A stretch of DNA of 34,077 nt from NCBI GenBank assembly GCA_017938285.1, contig JAGBBW010000055.1, forward strand, positions 1 through 34,077. The letters run 5' to 3'. Under the pieces are notes generated by a model. The model did no database searches. It had not been told where the DNA came from and saw only the letters and a list, made by a program, of their open reading frames with translations. Position numbers and translations under genes: made by a program. Positions 1 to 8,018 of this stretch are shown here, one piece after another. This DNA is from Lachnospiraceae bacterium (lineage in GTDB: Bacteria > Bacillota > Clostridia > Lachnospirales > Lachnospiraceae). Position 1 is the stretch's first letter. Each line of letters opens with the position of its first letter.

Positions 1-52
1 AGGCACAGCACTTTGACTGCTGCAGACGTTGGTTCGAATCCAACTAGCCCAG
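1..52 (+). tRNA. tRNA-Gln (UUG), 5' end cut by the window
   Basis: The anticodon arm is CAGCA / loop CTTTGAC / TGCTG, which puts UUG in the anticodon. The TTCGAAT T-loop and a 3' acceptor strand ending TAGCCCA plus discriminator G follow. CCA is not encoded. The acceptor 5' half and most of the D arm lie upstream of the window. It is the first of three closely spaced tRNA genes and is separated from the tRNA-Lys by only about 11 bases, so the two are probably one transcript. Confidence 0.9.
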
Positions 53-63
53 TTAAAAAATTC

Positions 64-136
64 GGGTCACTAGCTCAGGCGGTAGAGCACTTGACTTTTA
101 ATCAAGGTGTCGCGGGTTCGAGTCCCGCGTGACTCA
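64..136 (+). tRNA. tRNA-Lys (UUU)
   Basis: The acceptor GGGTCAC pairs with GTGACTC, with discriminator A. The anticodon stem CTTGA/TCAAG encloses loop CTTTTAA, giving anticodon UUU. The T arm is CGCGG/CCGCG around TTCGAGT. CCA is not encoded. A terminator hairpin follows about 10 bases later, so this gene ends the tRNA-Gln/tRNA-Lys unit. Confidence 0.96.
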
Positions 137-145
137 TTGGAAGTA

Positions 146-168
146 CTCCGGTTCATTCCGGGGTTTTT
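146..168 (+). terminator. Rho-independent terminator of the tRNA-Gln/Lys unit
   Basis: CTCCGG and CCGGGG form a six-pair stem (one G-U pair) around the six-base loop TTCATT, directly followed by five T. The position just after tRNA-Lys fits termination of the tRNA transcript. Confidence 0.8.
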
Positions 169-178
169 CTGTTCCAGG

Positions 179-207
179 CTGACAAAATTTCATAATAAGT
201 TTTAATA
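179..207 (+). promoter_or_regulatory. Probable promoter of tRNA-Leu
   Basis: CTGACA (179-184) and TTAATA (202-207) are separated by 17 bases. Each is close to the sigma-A consensus, and the -10 ends five bases before the tRNA-Leu acceptor stem. The region is AT-rich and lies just after a terminator, so a separate promoter is expected here. The -10 match is only moderate. Confidence 0.4.
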
Positions 208-212
208 AATTT

Positions 213-292
<80 letters not shown>

Positions 293-356
293 TTTTTTTA
301 TGAAAACGATAAAGGGAAATGGGAGCAGCTAATAAGGGATAAAAGGAGAATACATA

Positions 357-1178
357 ATGTCCAGTTTTATTTTAAAAGTTCTGCAGGGTACCCTGATTGG
401 TCTTGGCGCAGTGCTTCCGGGAATTTCCGGCGGTGTGTTGTGTGTTATTTTTGGTGTGTATAAGACCATTATGGAGTTTCTGGCGGACCCATTCCGGAAA
501 TTAAAAACCCATTTTCCGAAACTTCTGCCCATTGGTATCGGTGGTGTGATTGGATTTCTTGGGATTGCCAATCTGCTGTCGTTCTTTCTGGAAAACTATC
601 CGGAGCCATCGGTGTGTCTGTTTATTGGTCTGATTGGCGGCATGCTTCCGTCTCTTTATAAAGAGGCAGGAGAACAGGGAAGAAGTAAAAAGTCTTATGT
701 GGCAATGGGAATTGCCATGGTGCTTGTTTTTGCCATGTTAATCAGTCTGAAAGTGCTGGAAGTGGAGATTACCCCGAACTTTGGATGGTATGTATTCTGC
801 GGCTTCTGTCTGGCACTTAGTGTGATTGCGCCTGGTATGAGCTTTTCCACAACTCTTATGCCGCTGGGCTTATATGAGCCTTTTGTGGATGGTATCGGTC
901 ATCTGGATTTTGCAGTGCTGATTCCGGGTGGTATCGGTGGTCTGGCAACGGTAATTTTATTTGCCAAGGCGGTAGATACACTGTTTAAGAAACATTATTC
1001 CGTGGCATTTCATGCCATTGTTGGTGTGGTAATTGCGGCAACGGTGATGATTATTCCGTTTCAGAGTTTTACGGTTTCCCTGGCCAGTGCCATAATAAAT
1101 GTGGTATGTCTGGTCGTTGGTGTGGCTGCTGCGTTGCTGCTGGATAAGTTTAACCAGAAGTATGCAGAAGAAAAGTAA
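357..1178 (+). CDS. DUF368 family membrane protein (PopT-type polyprenyl-phosphate transporter)
   Basis: This 273-residue polytopic membrane protein begins with the glycine-rich segment typical of DUF368: a first helix with GTLIGLGAVLPGISGGVLC, followed by hydrophobic helices throughout and a short charged C-terminus. DUF368 proteins (PopT) are known to recycle undecaprenyl phosphate across the cytoplasmic membrane for cell-wall and glycan synthesis. The assignment to DUF368 comes from the motif; the transport role is family knowledge. The start is set by AAAGGAG about 8 bases upstream. It stands alone between tRNA-Leu and a strong terminator. A lipid-carrier recycler matches the glycan locus further along, but nothing shows co-regulation. 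Confidence 0.88.
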   Translation: MSSFILKVLQGTLIGLGAVLPGISGGVLCVIFGVYKTIMEFLADPFRKLKTHFPKLLPIGIGGVIGFLGIANLLSFFLENYPEPSVCLFIGLIGGMLPSLYKEAGEQGRSKKSYVAMGIAMVLVFAMLISLKVLEVEITPNFGWYVFCGFCLALSVIAPGMSFSTTLMPLGLYEPFVDGIGHLDFAVLIPGGIGGLATVILFAKAVDTLFKKHYSVAFHAIVGVVIAATVMIIPFQSFTVSLASAIINVVCLVVGVAAALLLDKFNQKYAEEK

Positions 1179-1190
1179 ATTTTAAAATAA

Positions 1191-1251
1191 AGGGCTGTTG
1201 CAGAATGGCAGAAGAATTTCTGAAATGCCATATTGCAACCGTCCTTTTTTT
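1191..1251 (+). terminator. Rho-independent terminator after the DUF368 gene
   Basis: AGGGCTGTTGCA and a second segment GAATGGCA pair back with TGCCA and TATTGCAACCGTCCT to give a long imperfect hairpin, followed by seven T. It begins 13 bases after the stop codon and separates the DUF368 gene from the aldo/keto reductase. Confidence 0.8.
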
Positions 1252-1297
1252 GCTTTATAATGGACACAGATGATTTGAACAGGAGGTGTATCAGTAT

Positions 1298-2287
1298 ATG
1301 TATTGTGCAGAGGAAAACCGTTATGATGGCAGAATGCAGTATAAAAAGTGTGGAAACAGTGGTGTGTATTTACCAAGGGTTGCGCTTGGACTGTGGCACA
1401 ATTTTGGTTCCGTGGACCCGTATGAAAACCAGAGAGCACTTATTCATAAGGCATTTGACAGTGGTATAACGTTGTTTGACCTGGCGAATAATTATGGCCC
1501 GGTATATGGTTCGGCAGAAGAGAATTTTGGCCGCATTATGGAGCAGGATATGCGTCCGTACCGGGATGAAATGATTATTGCTTCCAAAGCTGGTTATGAC
1601 ATGTGGCCGGGACCGTATGGAAACGGCGGCTCCAGAAAATACCTGATGGCAAGTCTGGACCAGAGTTTAAAACGCATGAAGTTGGATTATGTGGATATTT
1701 TTTACCACCACCGTCCAGACCCGGATACTCCGCTGGAGGAAACCATGGGAGCACTGTCTGATATCGTAAGACAGGGCAAGGCATTGTATGTTGGAATTTC
1801 CAACTATAGTGCAGAGCAGACAAAGGCAGCAGCAGAAATTTTAAAGAAAAATGGTACGCCGCTTCTGATTCACCAGCCGAAATACAGTATGTTAAACCGC
1901 TGGGTGGAGGACGGACTGCTGGATACCCTGGAGGAAGCAGGAGCTGGTTCCATCTGTTTTAGTCCATTGGCCCAGGGCATGCTGACGGACCGGTATGTAA
2001 ATGGCATTCCGGCAGACAGCCGTGCTGCAAGAGAACACTTCTTAAAGTCCAATTCCATTACACCGGAATTTCTGGAAAAGATCAAAAAGCTTTCGGAAGT
2101 GGCAGCAGAGCGTGGACAGACACTGGCGCAGATGGCGCTTTCCTGGGTGCTTCGTGGTGACAGGGTGACAACAGTGTTAATCGGTGCCAGCAAAGTAAGC
2201 CAGATTGACGATAACGTAAAAATTATTGGTCATCTGGATTTTTCTGAGGAAGAATTACAGAGAATTGAGTGTATTCTTGCAGAGTAA
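1298..2287 (+). CDS. Aldo/keto reductase, YghZ/L-glyceraldehyde-3-phosphate reductase-like
   Basis: This is a 329-residue cytosolic NADPH-dependent reductase of the AKR superfamily. The catalytic tetrad is visible: Asp61 and Tyr66 in LFDLANNYG, Lys97 in IASKAGY, and His138 in FYHHRPD. The C-terminal cofactor-binding part includes VLIGASKVSQIDDN. The FDLANNYGP and GSAEENFG segments are typical of the YghZ/MgrA branch, which reduces L-glyceraldehyde 3-phosphate and methylglyoxal. The true substrate is not proven. A GTG at 1286 is in frame, but AGGAGG (1281-1286) overlaps it and lies 11 bases before ATG 1298, so 1298 is chosen. It appears monocistronic. Confidence 0.93.
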   Translation: MYCAEENRYDGRMQYKKCGNSGVYLPRVALGLWHNFGSVDPYENQRALIHKAFDSGITLFDLANNYGPVYGSAEENFGRIMEQDMRPYRDEMIIASKAGYDMWPGPYGNGGSRKYLMASLDQSLKRMKLDYVDIFYHHRPDPDTPLEETMGALSDIVRQGKALYVGISNYSAEQTKAAAEILKKNGTPLLIHQPKYSMLNRWVEDGLLDTLEEAGAGSICFSPLAQGMLTDRYVNGIPADSRAAREHFLKSNSITPEFLEKIKKLSEVAAERGQTLAQMALSWVLRGDRVTTVLIGASKVSQIDDNVKIIGHLDFSEEELQRIECILAE

Positions 2288-2296
2288 AGAAAGAGT

Positions 2297-2341
2297 AACG
2301 CATAATCCGGCTTACTGCTGAAAAAGATATGCGTTTCTATT
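2297..2341 (+). terminator. Likely terminator after the aldo/keto reductase
   Basis: AACGCATA (2297-2304) pairs with TATGCGTT (2328-2335), eight pairs around a 23-base loop, followed by the weak T-rich TCTATTCT. It begins 10 bases after the stop codon. The U-tract is poor, so termination may be partial. Confidence 0.5.
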
Positions 2342-2378
2342 CTAATGAAATACAAAATATGGAAAAGAGGAAGATGAT

Positions 2379-3152
2379 ATGTTACGTGCAGCTGATTTCA
2401 GACAGAGAGGCAGGGAAGCACTGGCAGGAGACTGGGGCAAAGCAGTCGGAGTTGGTTTTGTGGCTTCTTTATTAGGTGCGGCAACCACTTCCGCAGGCGG
2501 TGGCGGAAGTACAGGAAGCAGCAGTTCCGACAGAATTGACAGTATTGCGGATTTGAATGGGGTGATTCCAAGAGAATTCCAGATTACGTTTCTGGCAATT
2601 GCTTCTTTTATTGGTTTTATAGCGTTATTGTTTTTAATTCTGCATTTTATAATAGGCGGGGCAGTGACGCTTGGTTATGTAAAGTTTAATCTGAATCTGG
2701 TGGACAGAAAACCGGCATCGTTTTCTGATTTGTTTTCGGAATTTCACCGGTTTGGAACAGCATTTCTTATGCAGCTTCTGCGCAGTGTATTTACATTTTT
2801 ATGGTCGTTATTGTTTGTCATACCGGGAATTTATGCAGCTTATGGCTATGCCATGACACCTTACATACTGCTGGAAAATCCGGAAATGACGGCAAATGAA
2901 GCAATTGCAGCGTCCAAAAAACTGATGGATGGCAACCGGTGGAGACTGTTCTGTCTGGAAATGAGTTTTATTGGCTGGATATTATTGGCTGTGATGTTTA
3001 CCTGTGGTATTGGAGTTCTGTGGCTGGTGCCTTACATGGAAGCAAGCAATGCGGCGTTCTATCGTGAAATTAAAGCAGAAAAGTACGGAAGGGAAGAAAA
3101 AAAGGAAGACCCTTATGAAGGATTTTACAACAGTGGAAGCTATACTATTTGA
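2379..3152 (+). CDS. DUF975 family integral membrane protein
   Basis: This 257-residue protein has a short amphipathic start (MLRAADFRQRGREAL), a Gly/Ser-rich stretch at about 36-50, and several membrane helices. It also has the DUF975 core segments WSLLFVIPGIYAAYGYAMTPYILLENP and ANEAIAASKKLMDGNRWRLF. The charged tail ends in KKEDPYEGFYNSGSYTI. DUF975 proteins are common in Firmicutes and their biochemical role is unknown. The start has GAGGAAG upstream. Its 3' end overlaps the next gene by 38 bases in another frame, so the two are probably translated from one transcript. Confidence 0.85.
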   Translation: MLRAADFRQRGREALAGDWGKAVGVGFVASLLGAATTSAGGGGSTGSSSSDRIDSIADLNGVIPREFQITFLAIASFIGFIALLFLILHFIIGGAVTLGYVKFNLNLVDRKPASFSDLFSEFHRFGTAFLMQLLRSVFTFLWSLLFVIPGIYAAYGYAMTPYILLENPEMTANEAIAASKKLMDGNRWRLFCLEMSFIGWILLAVMFTCGIGVLWLVPYMEASNAAFYREIKAEKYGREEKKEDPYEGFYNSGSYTI

Positions 3153-3783
3153 TATGGACGGTCTGGTGCTGGACACGGAGAAGTTATACACCCGTTTCTG
3201 GCAGGAGGCGGCCAGAGCCTGTGGATATCCCATGACAAAGGAACAGGCACTTGGTATGCGCAGTCTCAACCGGGGAGCAGGACTGGCAAAAATGCAGTCC
3301 TACTTTGGAATGGATGTGGATTATGACCATATTCGTGGAAAACGTATCGAGATGATGGACGCTTTTGTGGAAAAAGAAGGCGTTACGGTAAAACCGGGTA
3401 TTCACGAACTGCTGGCGTATCTGAAGGAGCAGGGGATTAAAACTTCGATTGCTACCTCTTCTCCTATCGAGCGGACGGTGCTCTATCTCACATCGGTAGG
3501 AATGCAGGACAGTTTTGACGAGCTGGTCAGTGGTTATATGGTGGAAAAGGGCAAGCCGGAGCCGGACATTTATCTGTATGCGGCGAAAAAACTTGGCGTG
3601 GAGCCTTCCCACTGTATGGTACTGGAGGATTCTCCGGCAGGGATTCTGGCAGCACACCGGGCCGGCTGCCTTCCGGTCATGATTCCGGACCAGGATGAGC
3701 CGGACGCAGAAACAGAGAGGCTTTTATATGCGAAGGTGGAACGGTTGGATAAGGTAATCGGACTGCTGGAACAGAGAAAATGA
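3115..3783 (+). CDS. HAD superfamily phosphatase (beta-phosphoglucomutase-like, subfamily IA)
   Basis: This is a 222-residue HAD hydrolase. Motif I is DMDGLVLDTE (nucleophile Asp and acid Asp near residues 13 and 15). Motif II is the Ser/Thr stretch IATSSP, motif III the Lys in EKGKPEPDIY, and motif IV LEDSPAGI. A helical cap lies between motifs I and II. The family dephosphorylates or isomerises small phosphosugars and nucleotides; the substrate cannot be told. An in-frame start exists at 3004 deep inside the upstream gene. ATG 3115 is preferred because the HAD fold begins there and AAAGGAAG precedes it. The start lies inside the DUF975 gene. Confidence 0.93.
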   Translation: MKDFTTVEAILFDMDGLVLDTEKLYTRFWQEAARACGYPMTKEQALGMRSLNRGAGLAKMQSYFGMDVDYDHIRGKRIEMMDAFVEKEGVTVKPGIHELLAYLKEQGIKTSIATSSPIERTVLYLTSVGMQDSFDELVSGYMVEKGKPEPDIYLYAAKKLGVEPSHCMVLEDSPAGILAAHRAGCLPVMIPDQDEPDAETERLLYAKVERLDKVIGLLEQRK

Positions 3784-3788
3784 CATAA

Positions 3789-3831
3789 AGGGCGAAAATA
3801 CAGAAAAATCATGTGTTTTCGCTCTTTTTTT
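3789..3831 (+). terminator. Rho-independent terminator after the HAD gene
   Basis: AGGGCGAAAATACA pairs with TGTGTTTTCGCTCT around a nine-base loop, followed by seven T. It separates the HAD gene from the promoter that starts two bases later. Confidence 0.88.
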
Positions 3832-3832
3832 G

Positions 3833-3861
3833 TTGACCTTACACAAGTTTAATGCTATAAT
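3833..3861 (+). promoter_or_regulatory. Strong sigma-A promoter of the aromatic catabolism operon
   Basis: TTGACC (3833-3838) and TATAAT (3856-3861) are separated by exactly 17 bases, with TG one base before the -10 (extended -10). Transcription would start near 3868, leaving a leader of about 95 bases before the acyl-CoA synthetase. It is the only consensus promoter I see before the seven-gene cluster. Confidence 0.85.
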
Positions 3862-3908
3862 GATTTAACATACGAAAGCGTCAAAGCACTAAAACGAAGA
3901 AGAACACG

Positions 3909-3956
3909 ATGGAAACAGAGCAGAAGGTGACAGAGGCGCTTGGAACAAAGGAGTAG
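3909..3956 (+). CDS. Possible 15-codon leader ORF
   Basis: ATG 3909 opens a 15-codon frame (METEQKVTEALGTKE) that closes with TAG at 3954, just after the AAAGGAG site of the next gene. It sits between the operon promoter and the first gene. It lacks a clear ribosome site and has no aromatic residues, so classical attenuation by Trp/Phe/Tyr is not indicated. Translation of it could affect access to the downstream ribosome site. It may be chance. Confidence 0.25.
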   Translation: METEQKVTEALGTKE

Positions 3957-3962
3957 AAAGAG

Positions 3963-5597
3963 ATGCCGATTACAGAGTTTTTAGAGAAGAATGCCAGAGA
4001 ATTTCCAAATGATATTTGTCTGGTAGAAATTAACCCGGAAATTAAAGAGGACAGACGGGTTACCTGGAAAGAATATGAGCTGATTGAGCCGGGTCCAAAG
4101 ACAAGCTACCGCCGGGAGATTACCTGGAGCGTGTTTAATGAAAAGGCAAACCGTTTTGCCAATCTGCTGATCCAGCGTGGAATTAAGAAAGGTGATAAGG
4201 TAGCCATCCTTATGATGAACTGTTTAGAGTGGCTGCCGATTTATTTTGGTATATTAAAGACGGGAGCACTGGCGGTACCGTTAAACTTCCGTTATTCATC
4301 GGATGAAATTGAATATTGCGTGAATCTGGCAGAGGCCGATGTGTTGGTATTTGGTAATGCTTTTATCGGCCGTGTGGAAGAAATCGCAGACCGCATCAGC
4401 AAGGGAAGACTGCTGGTTTATGTGGGTGAGGGCTGTCCAAGTTTTGCGGATGATTACACCTCTCTTTCTGCAAACTGCTCCAGTCAGTCTCCACAGATTG
4501 AGCTGACGGATGACGATGATGCAGCAATTTACTTCTCCTCCGGAACCACAGGTTTCCCGAAGGCAATTTTACATAAACACAGAAGTCTGGTACATTCCTG
4601 TAAGGTGGAACAGAACCACCACGGACAGCAGAAGGAGGATGTATTCCTCTGCATTCCGCCGTTGTATCATACCGGAGCGAAGATGCACTGGTTCGGAAGT
4701 CTGCTTTCCGGCGGCAGGGCAGTTCTGCTTAAGGGTACCAAGCCGGAATTTATTTTAGAGGCAGTTTCCAAAGAAAAGTGTACGATTGTGTGGCTGTTAG
4801 TGCCGTGGGCACAGGACTTATTAGAAGCTATTGAGAGCGGCAGGGTAAATTTAGCGGATTACGAGCTTGACCAGTGGAGACTGATGCACATTGGTGCACA
4901 GCCGGTTCCACAGAGCTTAATTAAGAAATGGAAGAGCATTTTCCCGAACCACCAGTACGATACCAACTATGGTCTTTCCGAGTCCATCGGACCTGGCTGT
5001 GTACACCTGGGTGTAGAAAATATCCACAAGGTTGGTGCCATTGGTAAGGCAGGCTATGGCTGGGAAGTAAAAATTGTGGATGAAAACAGACAGACGGTAC
5101 CAAAGGGCGGCATTGGGGAACTGGCAGTGAAGGGACCTGGCGTTATGACCTGTTACTACCATGATGAAAAGGCGACCAACGAGGTGCTGGCAGATGGCTG
5201 GCTCTTTACCGGAGATATGGCACAGGAGGACGAGGACGGTTTTATTTTCCTCGTAGACCGTAAGAAGGATGTCATTATCAGTGGTGGTGAAAACCTGTAT
5301 CCGGTGCAGATTGAGGACTTCATCCGCACGAATGACAAGGTACACGATGTTGCGGTTATCGGTCTGCCGGATAAGCGTCTGGGTGAAATTGCGGCTGCCA
5401 TTATTGAAGTGAAGGAAGAAATGGCAATGACAGAAGAGGAAGTAAATGACTTCTGTATGAAGCTGCCAAGATATAAGCGTCCGCATAAGGTTATTTTTGC
5501 GGATATTCCACGAAATCCTACCGGAAAAATTGAGAAGCCGAAGCTTCGTGAGATTTATGGTGCAGGCAAGTTAATTGAGGAACAGAACAGAGGATAG
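3963..5597 (+). CDS. AMP-forming acyl/aryl-CoA synthetase
   Basis: This 544-residue adenylate-forming enzyme activates a carboxylic acid to its CoA thioester with ATP. The P-loop is FSSGTTGFPK (about 191-200). Other motifs are TNYGLSES (334-341), the hinge region WLFTGD (413-418) followed by DRKKDVIISGGENLYP, and the C-terminal Lys in NPTGKIEK (about 522). An insertion near residues 36-54 separates the first strand from the core, which is unusual for short-chain ligases. It is the first gene of the IorAB/PaaK operon, so an aromatic acid such as an aryl-acetate, aryl-propionate or aryl-lactate is a plausible substrate. That is inference. The start is set by AAAGGAG, ending nine bases upstream. 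Confidence 0.9.
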   Translation: MPITEFLEKNAREFPNDICLVEINPEIKEDRRVTWKEYELIEPGPKTSYRREITWSVFNEKANRFANLLIQRGIKKGDKVAILMMNCLEWLPIYFGILKTGALAVPLNFRYSSDEIEYCVNLAEADVLVFGNAFIGRVEEIADRISKGRLLVYVGEGCPSFADDYTSLSANCSSQSPQIELTDDDDAAIYFSSGTTGFPKAILHKHRSLVHSCKVEQNHHGQQKEDVFLCIPPLYHTGAKMHWFGSLLSGGRAVLLKGTKPEFILEAVSKEKCTIVWLLVPWAQDLLEAIESGRVNLADYELDQWRLMHIGAQPVPQSLIKKWKSIFPNHQYDTNYGLSESIGPGCVHLGVENIHKVGAIGKAGYGWEVKIVDENRQTVPKGGIGELAVKGPGVMTCYYHDEKATNEVLADGWLFTGDMAQEDEDGFIFLVDRKKDVIISGGENLYPVQIEDFIRTNDKVHDVAVIGLPDKRLGEIAAAIIEVKEEMAMTEEEVNDFCMKLPRYKRPHKVIFADIPRNPTGKIEKPKLREIYGAGKLIEEQNRG

Positions 5598-5612
5598 AAA
5601 GGAAAGAGAGCA

Positions 5613-7352
5613 ATGAATGAAACAAAAATCATGTTAGGCAACGAGGCGATTGCCCGTGGTGCCTACGAAGCAGGTGTGAAAGTTTCCGCAGCGTATCCGG
5701 GAACTCCAAGTACCGAAATCAGTGAAAATGTAGTGAAGTATCCGGAGATTTACTGTGAATGGTCTCCAAATGAAAAGGTAGCCATGGAAGTTGCCATTGG
5801 TGCGTCCATCAGCGGTGTGCGTTCCATGGCTTCCATGAAACATGTTGGTGTCAATGTGGCGTCTGATCCGCTGTATACGATTTCTTACGGCGGTGTCAAC
5901 GGTGGTCTGGTGCTGGTGGCAGCCGATGACCCGGGTCTGTATTCTTCCCAGAATGAACAGGATACCCGCTGTGTGGCAAGAGCAGCCATGGTTCCGGTAC
6001 TGGAGCCGTCCGACTCCCAGGAAGCAAAGGATTTTGTAAAGTATGCCTTTACGTTATCCGAAAAGTATGACACACCGATTATTGTAAGAACAACGACCCG
6101 TCTGGCACATTCCCAGGGTCCGGTAACCATGGAAGAGAGAATTGTTCCGGAGGACAAGGCGTATGTGAGAAATCCTGCCAAGTTTGTTATGATGCCGGGC
6201 AATGCCAAGGGACGTCACGTTTTTGTAGAAAAGCGTTTAAAGGATATGGCAGCAGATGCCTGTGAAATGCCAATTAACCGTGTAGAAATGAACGATACAA
6301 AGATTGGTTTTATTACCAGTGGTATCGCTTACCAGTATGTAAAGGAAGCGTGTCCGAATGCCAGCGTTTTAAAACTTGGTCTGGTACATCCGCTTCCAAG
6401 AAAGTTAATTGAAGATTTTGCCAGCAAGGTAGATACACTGTACATATTTGAAGAGTTGGAGCCTGTGTTTGAAGAGCAGATTAAGTCCTGGGGCATCAAC
6501 TGTATCGGTAAGGAAATTTTCACCGTACAGGGTGAATACAGTGCAAACATGATCCGTAAGACAATTTTAAAAGAAGAGGTAGATGGAAAGGCGGCTGCGG
6601 CTGTTCCGGCACGTCCTCCGATTTTATGTCCGGGATGTCCGCACAGAAGCGTATACTCTGTACTGAACAAGTTAAAGATTCATGCGGCCGGAGATATCGG
6701 CTGTTATACTCTTGGTGCGGTAGCACCGCTCAGCGTGGTGGATACCACCGTCTGCATGGGTGCCAGCATTTCCACACTGCATGGTATGGAAAAGGCAAAG
6801 GGCAAAGAATATATCAAAAACTGGGTGGCGGTTATCGGTGACTCCACCTTTATGCATACCGGTGTAAATTCCCTGATGAACATGGTTTATAACCAGGGAA
6901 CAGGAACGGTAATGATTTTAGATAACTCCACTACCGGTATGACCGGACATCAGGACCATGCAGCTACAGGAAAGACCCTGATGGGCGAAACAGTACCTGC
7001 TATTGATATTCCAAATCTGTGTCGTGCCATGGGCATTAAGAATGTAGTGGAAGTGAATGCGTTTGATATTGTGACTCTGGAAAAGGTAATTAAGGAAGAA
7101 GTGGCAAAGGACGAAGTTTCCGTCATTATTACCAAGTCTCCTTGCGTATTATTAAAGGGCAACAAGTTTACAACCAAGTGCAAGCCGGTGGAAGATAAGT
7201 GCAAGAAGTGCGGTGCCTGCTTACGGCCTGGCTGTCCTGCCCTGACAAAGAAGGCAGACGGTACGATTGCCATTGACGCTACGATGTGTAATGGCTGCGG
7301 ACTGTGTATGCAGCTTTGTAAATTTGGCGCAATTGAAAAAGTAGAAGCATAA
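5613..7352 (+). CDS. iorA: Indolepyruvate ferredoxin oxidoreductase, alpha subunit
   Basis: This 579-residue protein forms, with IorB, the TPP- and CoA-dependent enzyme that turns aryl pyruvates (from Trp, Phe, Tyr) into aryl-acetyl-CoA, CO2 and reduced ferredoxin. The N-terminal pyrimidine-binding domain starts NEAIARGAYEAGVKVSAAYPGTPSTEI. The TPP/pyrophosphate domain begins at CPGCPHRS and includes GDIGCYTLG and GDSTFMHTG...N. The C-terminus has two 4Fe-4S sites: C530-x2-C-x2-C-x4-C541 and C559-x2-C-x2-C-x3-C569. The spacing in the first cluster resembles that of known IorA. It starts 15 bases after the ligase gene. Confidence 0.97.
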   Translation: MNETKIMLGNEAIARGAYEAGVKVSAAYPGTPSTEISENVVKYPEIYCEWSPNEKVAMEVAIGASISGVRSMASMKHVGVNVASDPLYTISYGGVNGGLVLVAADDPGLYSSQNEQDTRCVARAAMVPVLEPSDSQEAKDFVKYAFTLSEKYDTPIIVRTTTRLAHSQGPVTMEERIVPEDKAYVRNPAKFVMMPGNAKGRHVFVEKRLKDMAADACEMPINRVEMNDTKIGFITSGIAYQYVKEACPNASVLKLGLVHPLPRKLIEDFASKVDTLYIFEELEPVFEEQIKSWGINCIGKEIFTVQGEYSANMIRKTILKEEVDGKAAAAVPARPPILCPGCPHRSVYSVLNKLKIHAAGDIGCYTLGAVAPLSVVDTTVCMGASISTLHGMEKAKGKEYIKNWVAVIGDSTFMHTGVNSLMNMVYNQGTGTVMILDNSTTGMTGHQDHAATGKTLMGETVPAIDIPNLCRAMGIKNVVEVNAFDIVTLEKVIKEEVAKDEVSVIITKSPCVLLKGNKFTTKCKPVEDKCKKCGACLRPGCPALTKKADGTIAIDATMCNGCGLCMQLCKFGAIEKVEA

Positions 7353-7371
7353 AAAAGAAAAGCAAAGTTTT

Positions 7372-7390
7372 TTCTTGCACGTTGCAAGAA
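7372..7390 (+). other. Intercistronic hairpin between iorA and iorB
   Basis: TTCTTGCA and TGCAAGAA form a perfect eight-pair stem with the three-base loop CGT. No T-run follows, so it is not a terminator. It may protect the iorA message 3' end or set the iorA:iorB ratio. Confidence 0.5.
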
Positions 7391-7422
7391 GACGTGTGGG
7401 TTGAGAAAGAATGGAGAAAATA

Positions 7423-7995
7423 ATGAAAGAGACAAAGAACATTATGATTGTTGGTGTCGGTGGACAGGGAACCCTGCTCACCAGCCGTATTCTTGGAGGA
7501 ATCACCGTGGCAGCAGGCTACGATGTGAAGTTATCCGAGGTACACGGTATGGCACAGAGAGGCGGAAGTGTTGTTACTTTCGTAAGATATGGAGAAAAGG
7601 TGGCAGAGCCTATTGTGGAAGAAGGCCAGGCAGATGTGCTGATTGCGTTTGAACGTCTGGAAGCACTGCGTTACGCCCACTTTTTAAAGAAGGACGGCGT
7701 TATTGTAGTGAATGACCACAGAATTGACCCGATTACCGTGGTGACCGGTATGGCAGAATATCCGGATAACATTATTGAAAATCTGGAAAAAGAGCACAAA
7801 GTTCTGAAGGTAAAGGCAATGGAAGAGGCGTTAAAGCTTGGCAATTCCAAGGTATTTAACATTATTGTACTTGGTGTTGCTGCAAAGCATATGGACTTTT
7901 CCAAAGAGGCATGGTTAGAAGTAATTGAAAAAACAGTACCACCAAAAACAGTGGAAATCAACAAGCAGGCGTTCCTGCTTGGCTTTGAAGGCTAA
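7423..7995 (+). CDS. iorB: Indolepyruvate ferredoxin oxidoreductase, beta subunit
   Basis: This 190-residue gamma-domain subunit is the partner of IorA. It opens with [20 protein letters not shown], the conserved N-terminus of IorB, and has [19 protein letters not shown] and [15 protein letters not shown]. An ATG at 7411 is in frame, but GGAG at 7413-7416 lies six bases before ATG 7423, so 7423 is preferred. The 7411 start would add four residues. It lies in the operon between iorA and the phenylacetate-CoA ligase; the order iorA-iorB-paaK is common in anaerobes. Confidence 0.96.
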   Translation: MKETKNIMIVGVGGQGTLLTSRILGGITVAAGYDVKLSEVHGMAQRGGSVVTFVRYGEKVAEPIVEEGQADVLIAFERLEALRYAHFLKKDGVIVVNDHRIDPITVVTGMAEYPDNIIENLEKEHKVLKVKAMEEALKLGNSKVFNIIVLGVAAKHMDFSKEAWLEVIEKTVPPKTVEINKQAFLLGFEG

Positions 7996-8018
7996 TAGAA
8001 AGGATATGGGGTACAACT

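Noticed and set aside
1286-1297. GTG start of the aldo/keto reductase
   Set aside because: The ribosome site AGGAGG overlaps this codon; ATG 1298 has proper spacing.
4917-5486. Minus-strand frame of 189 codons inside the acyl-CoA synthetase gene
   Set aside because: It is a shadow of the well-supported plus-strand gene, with no ribosome site and no recognisable protein features.
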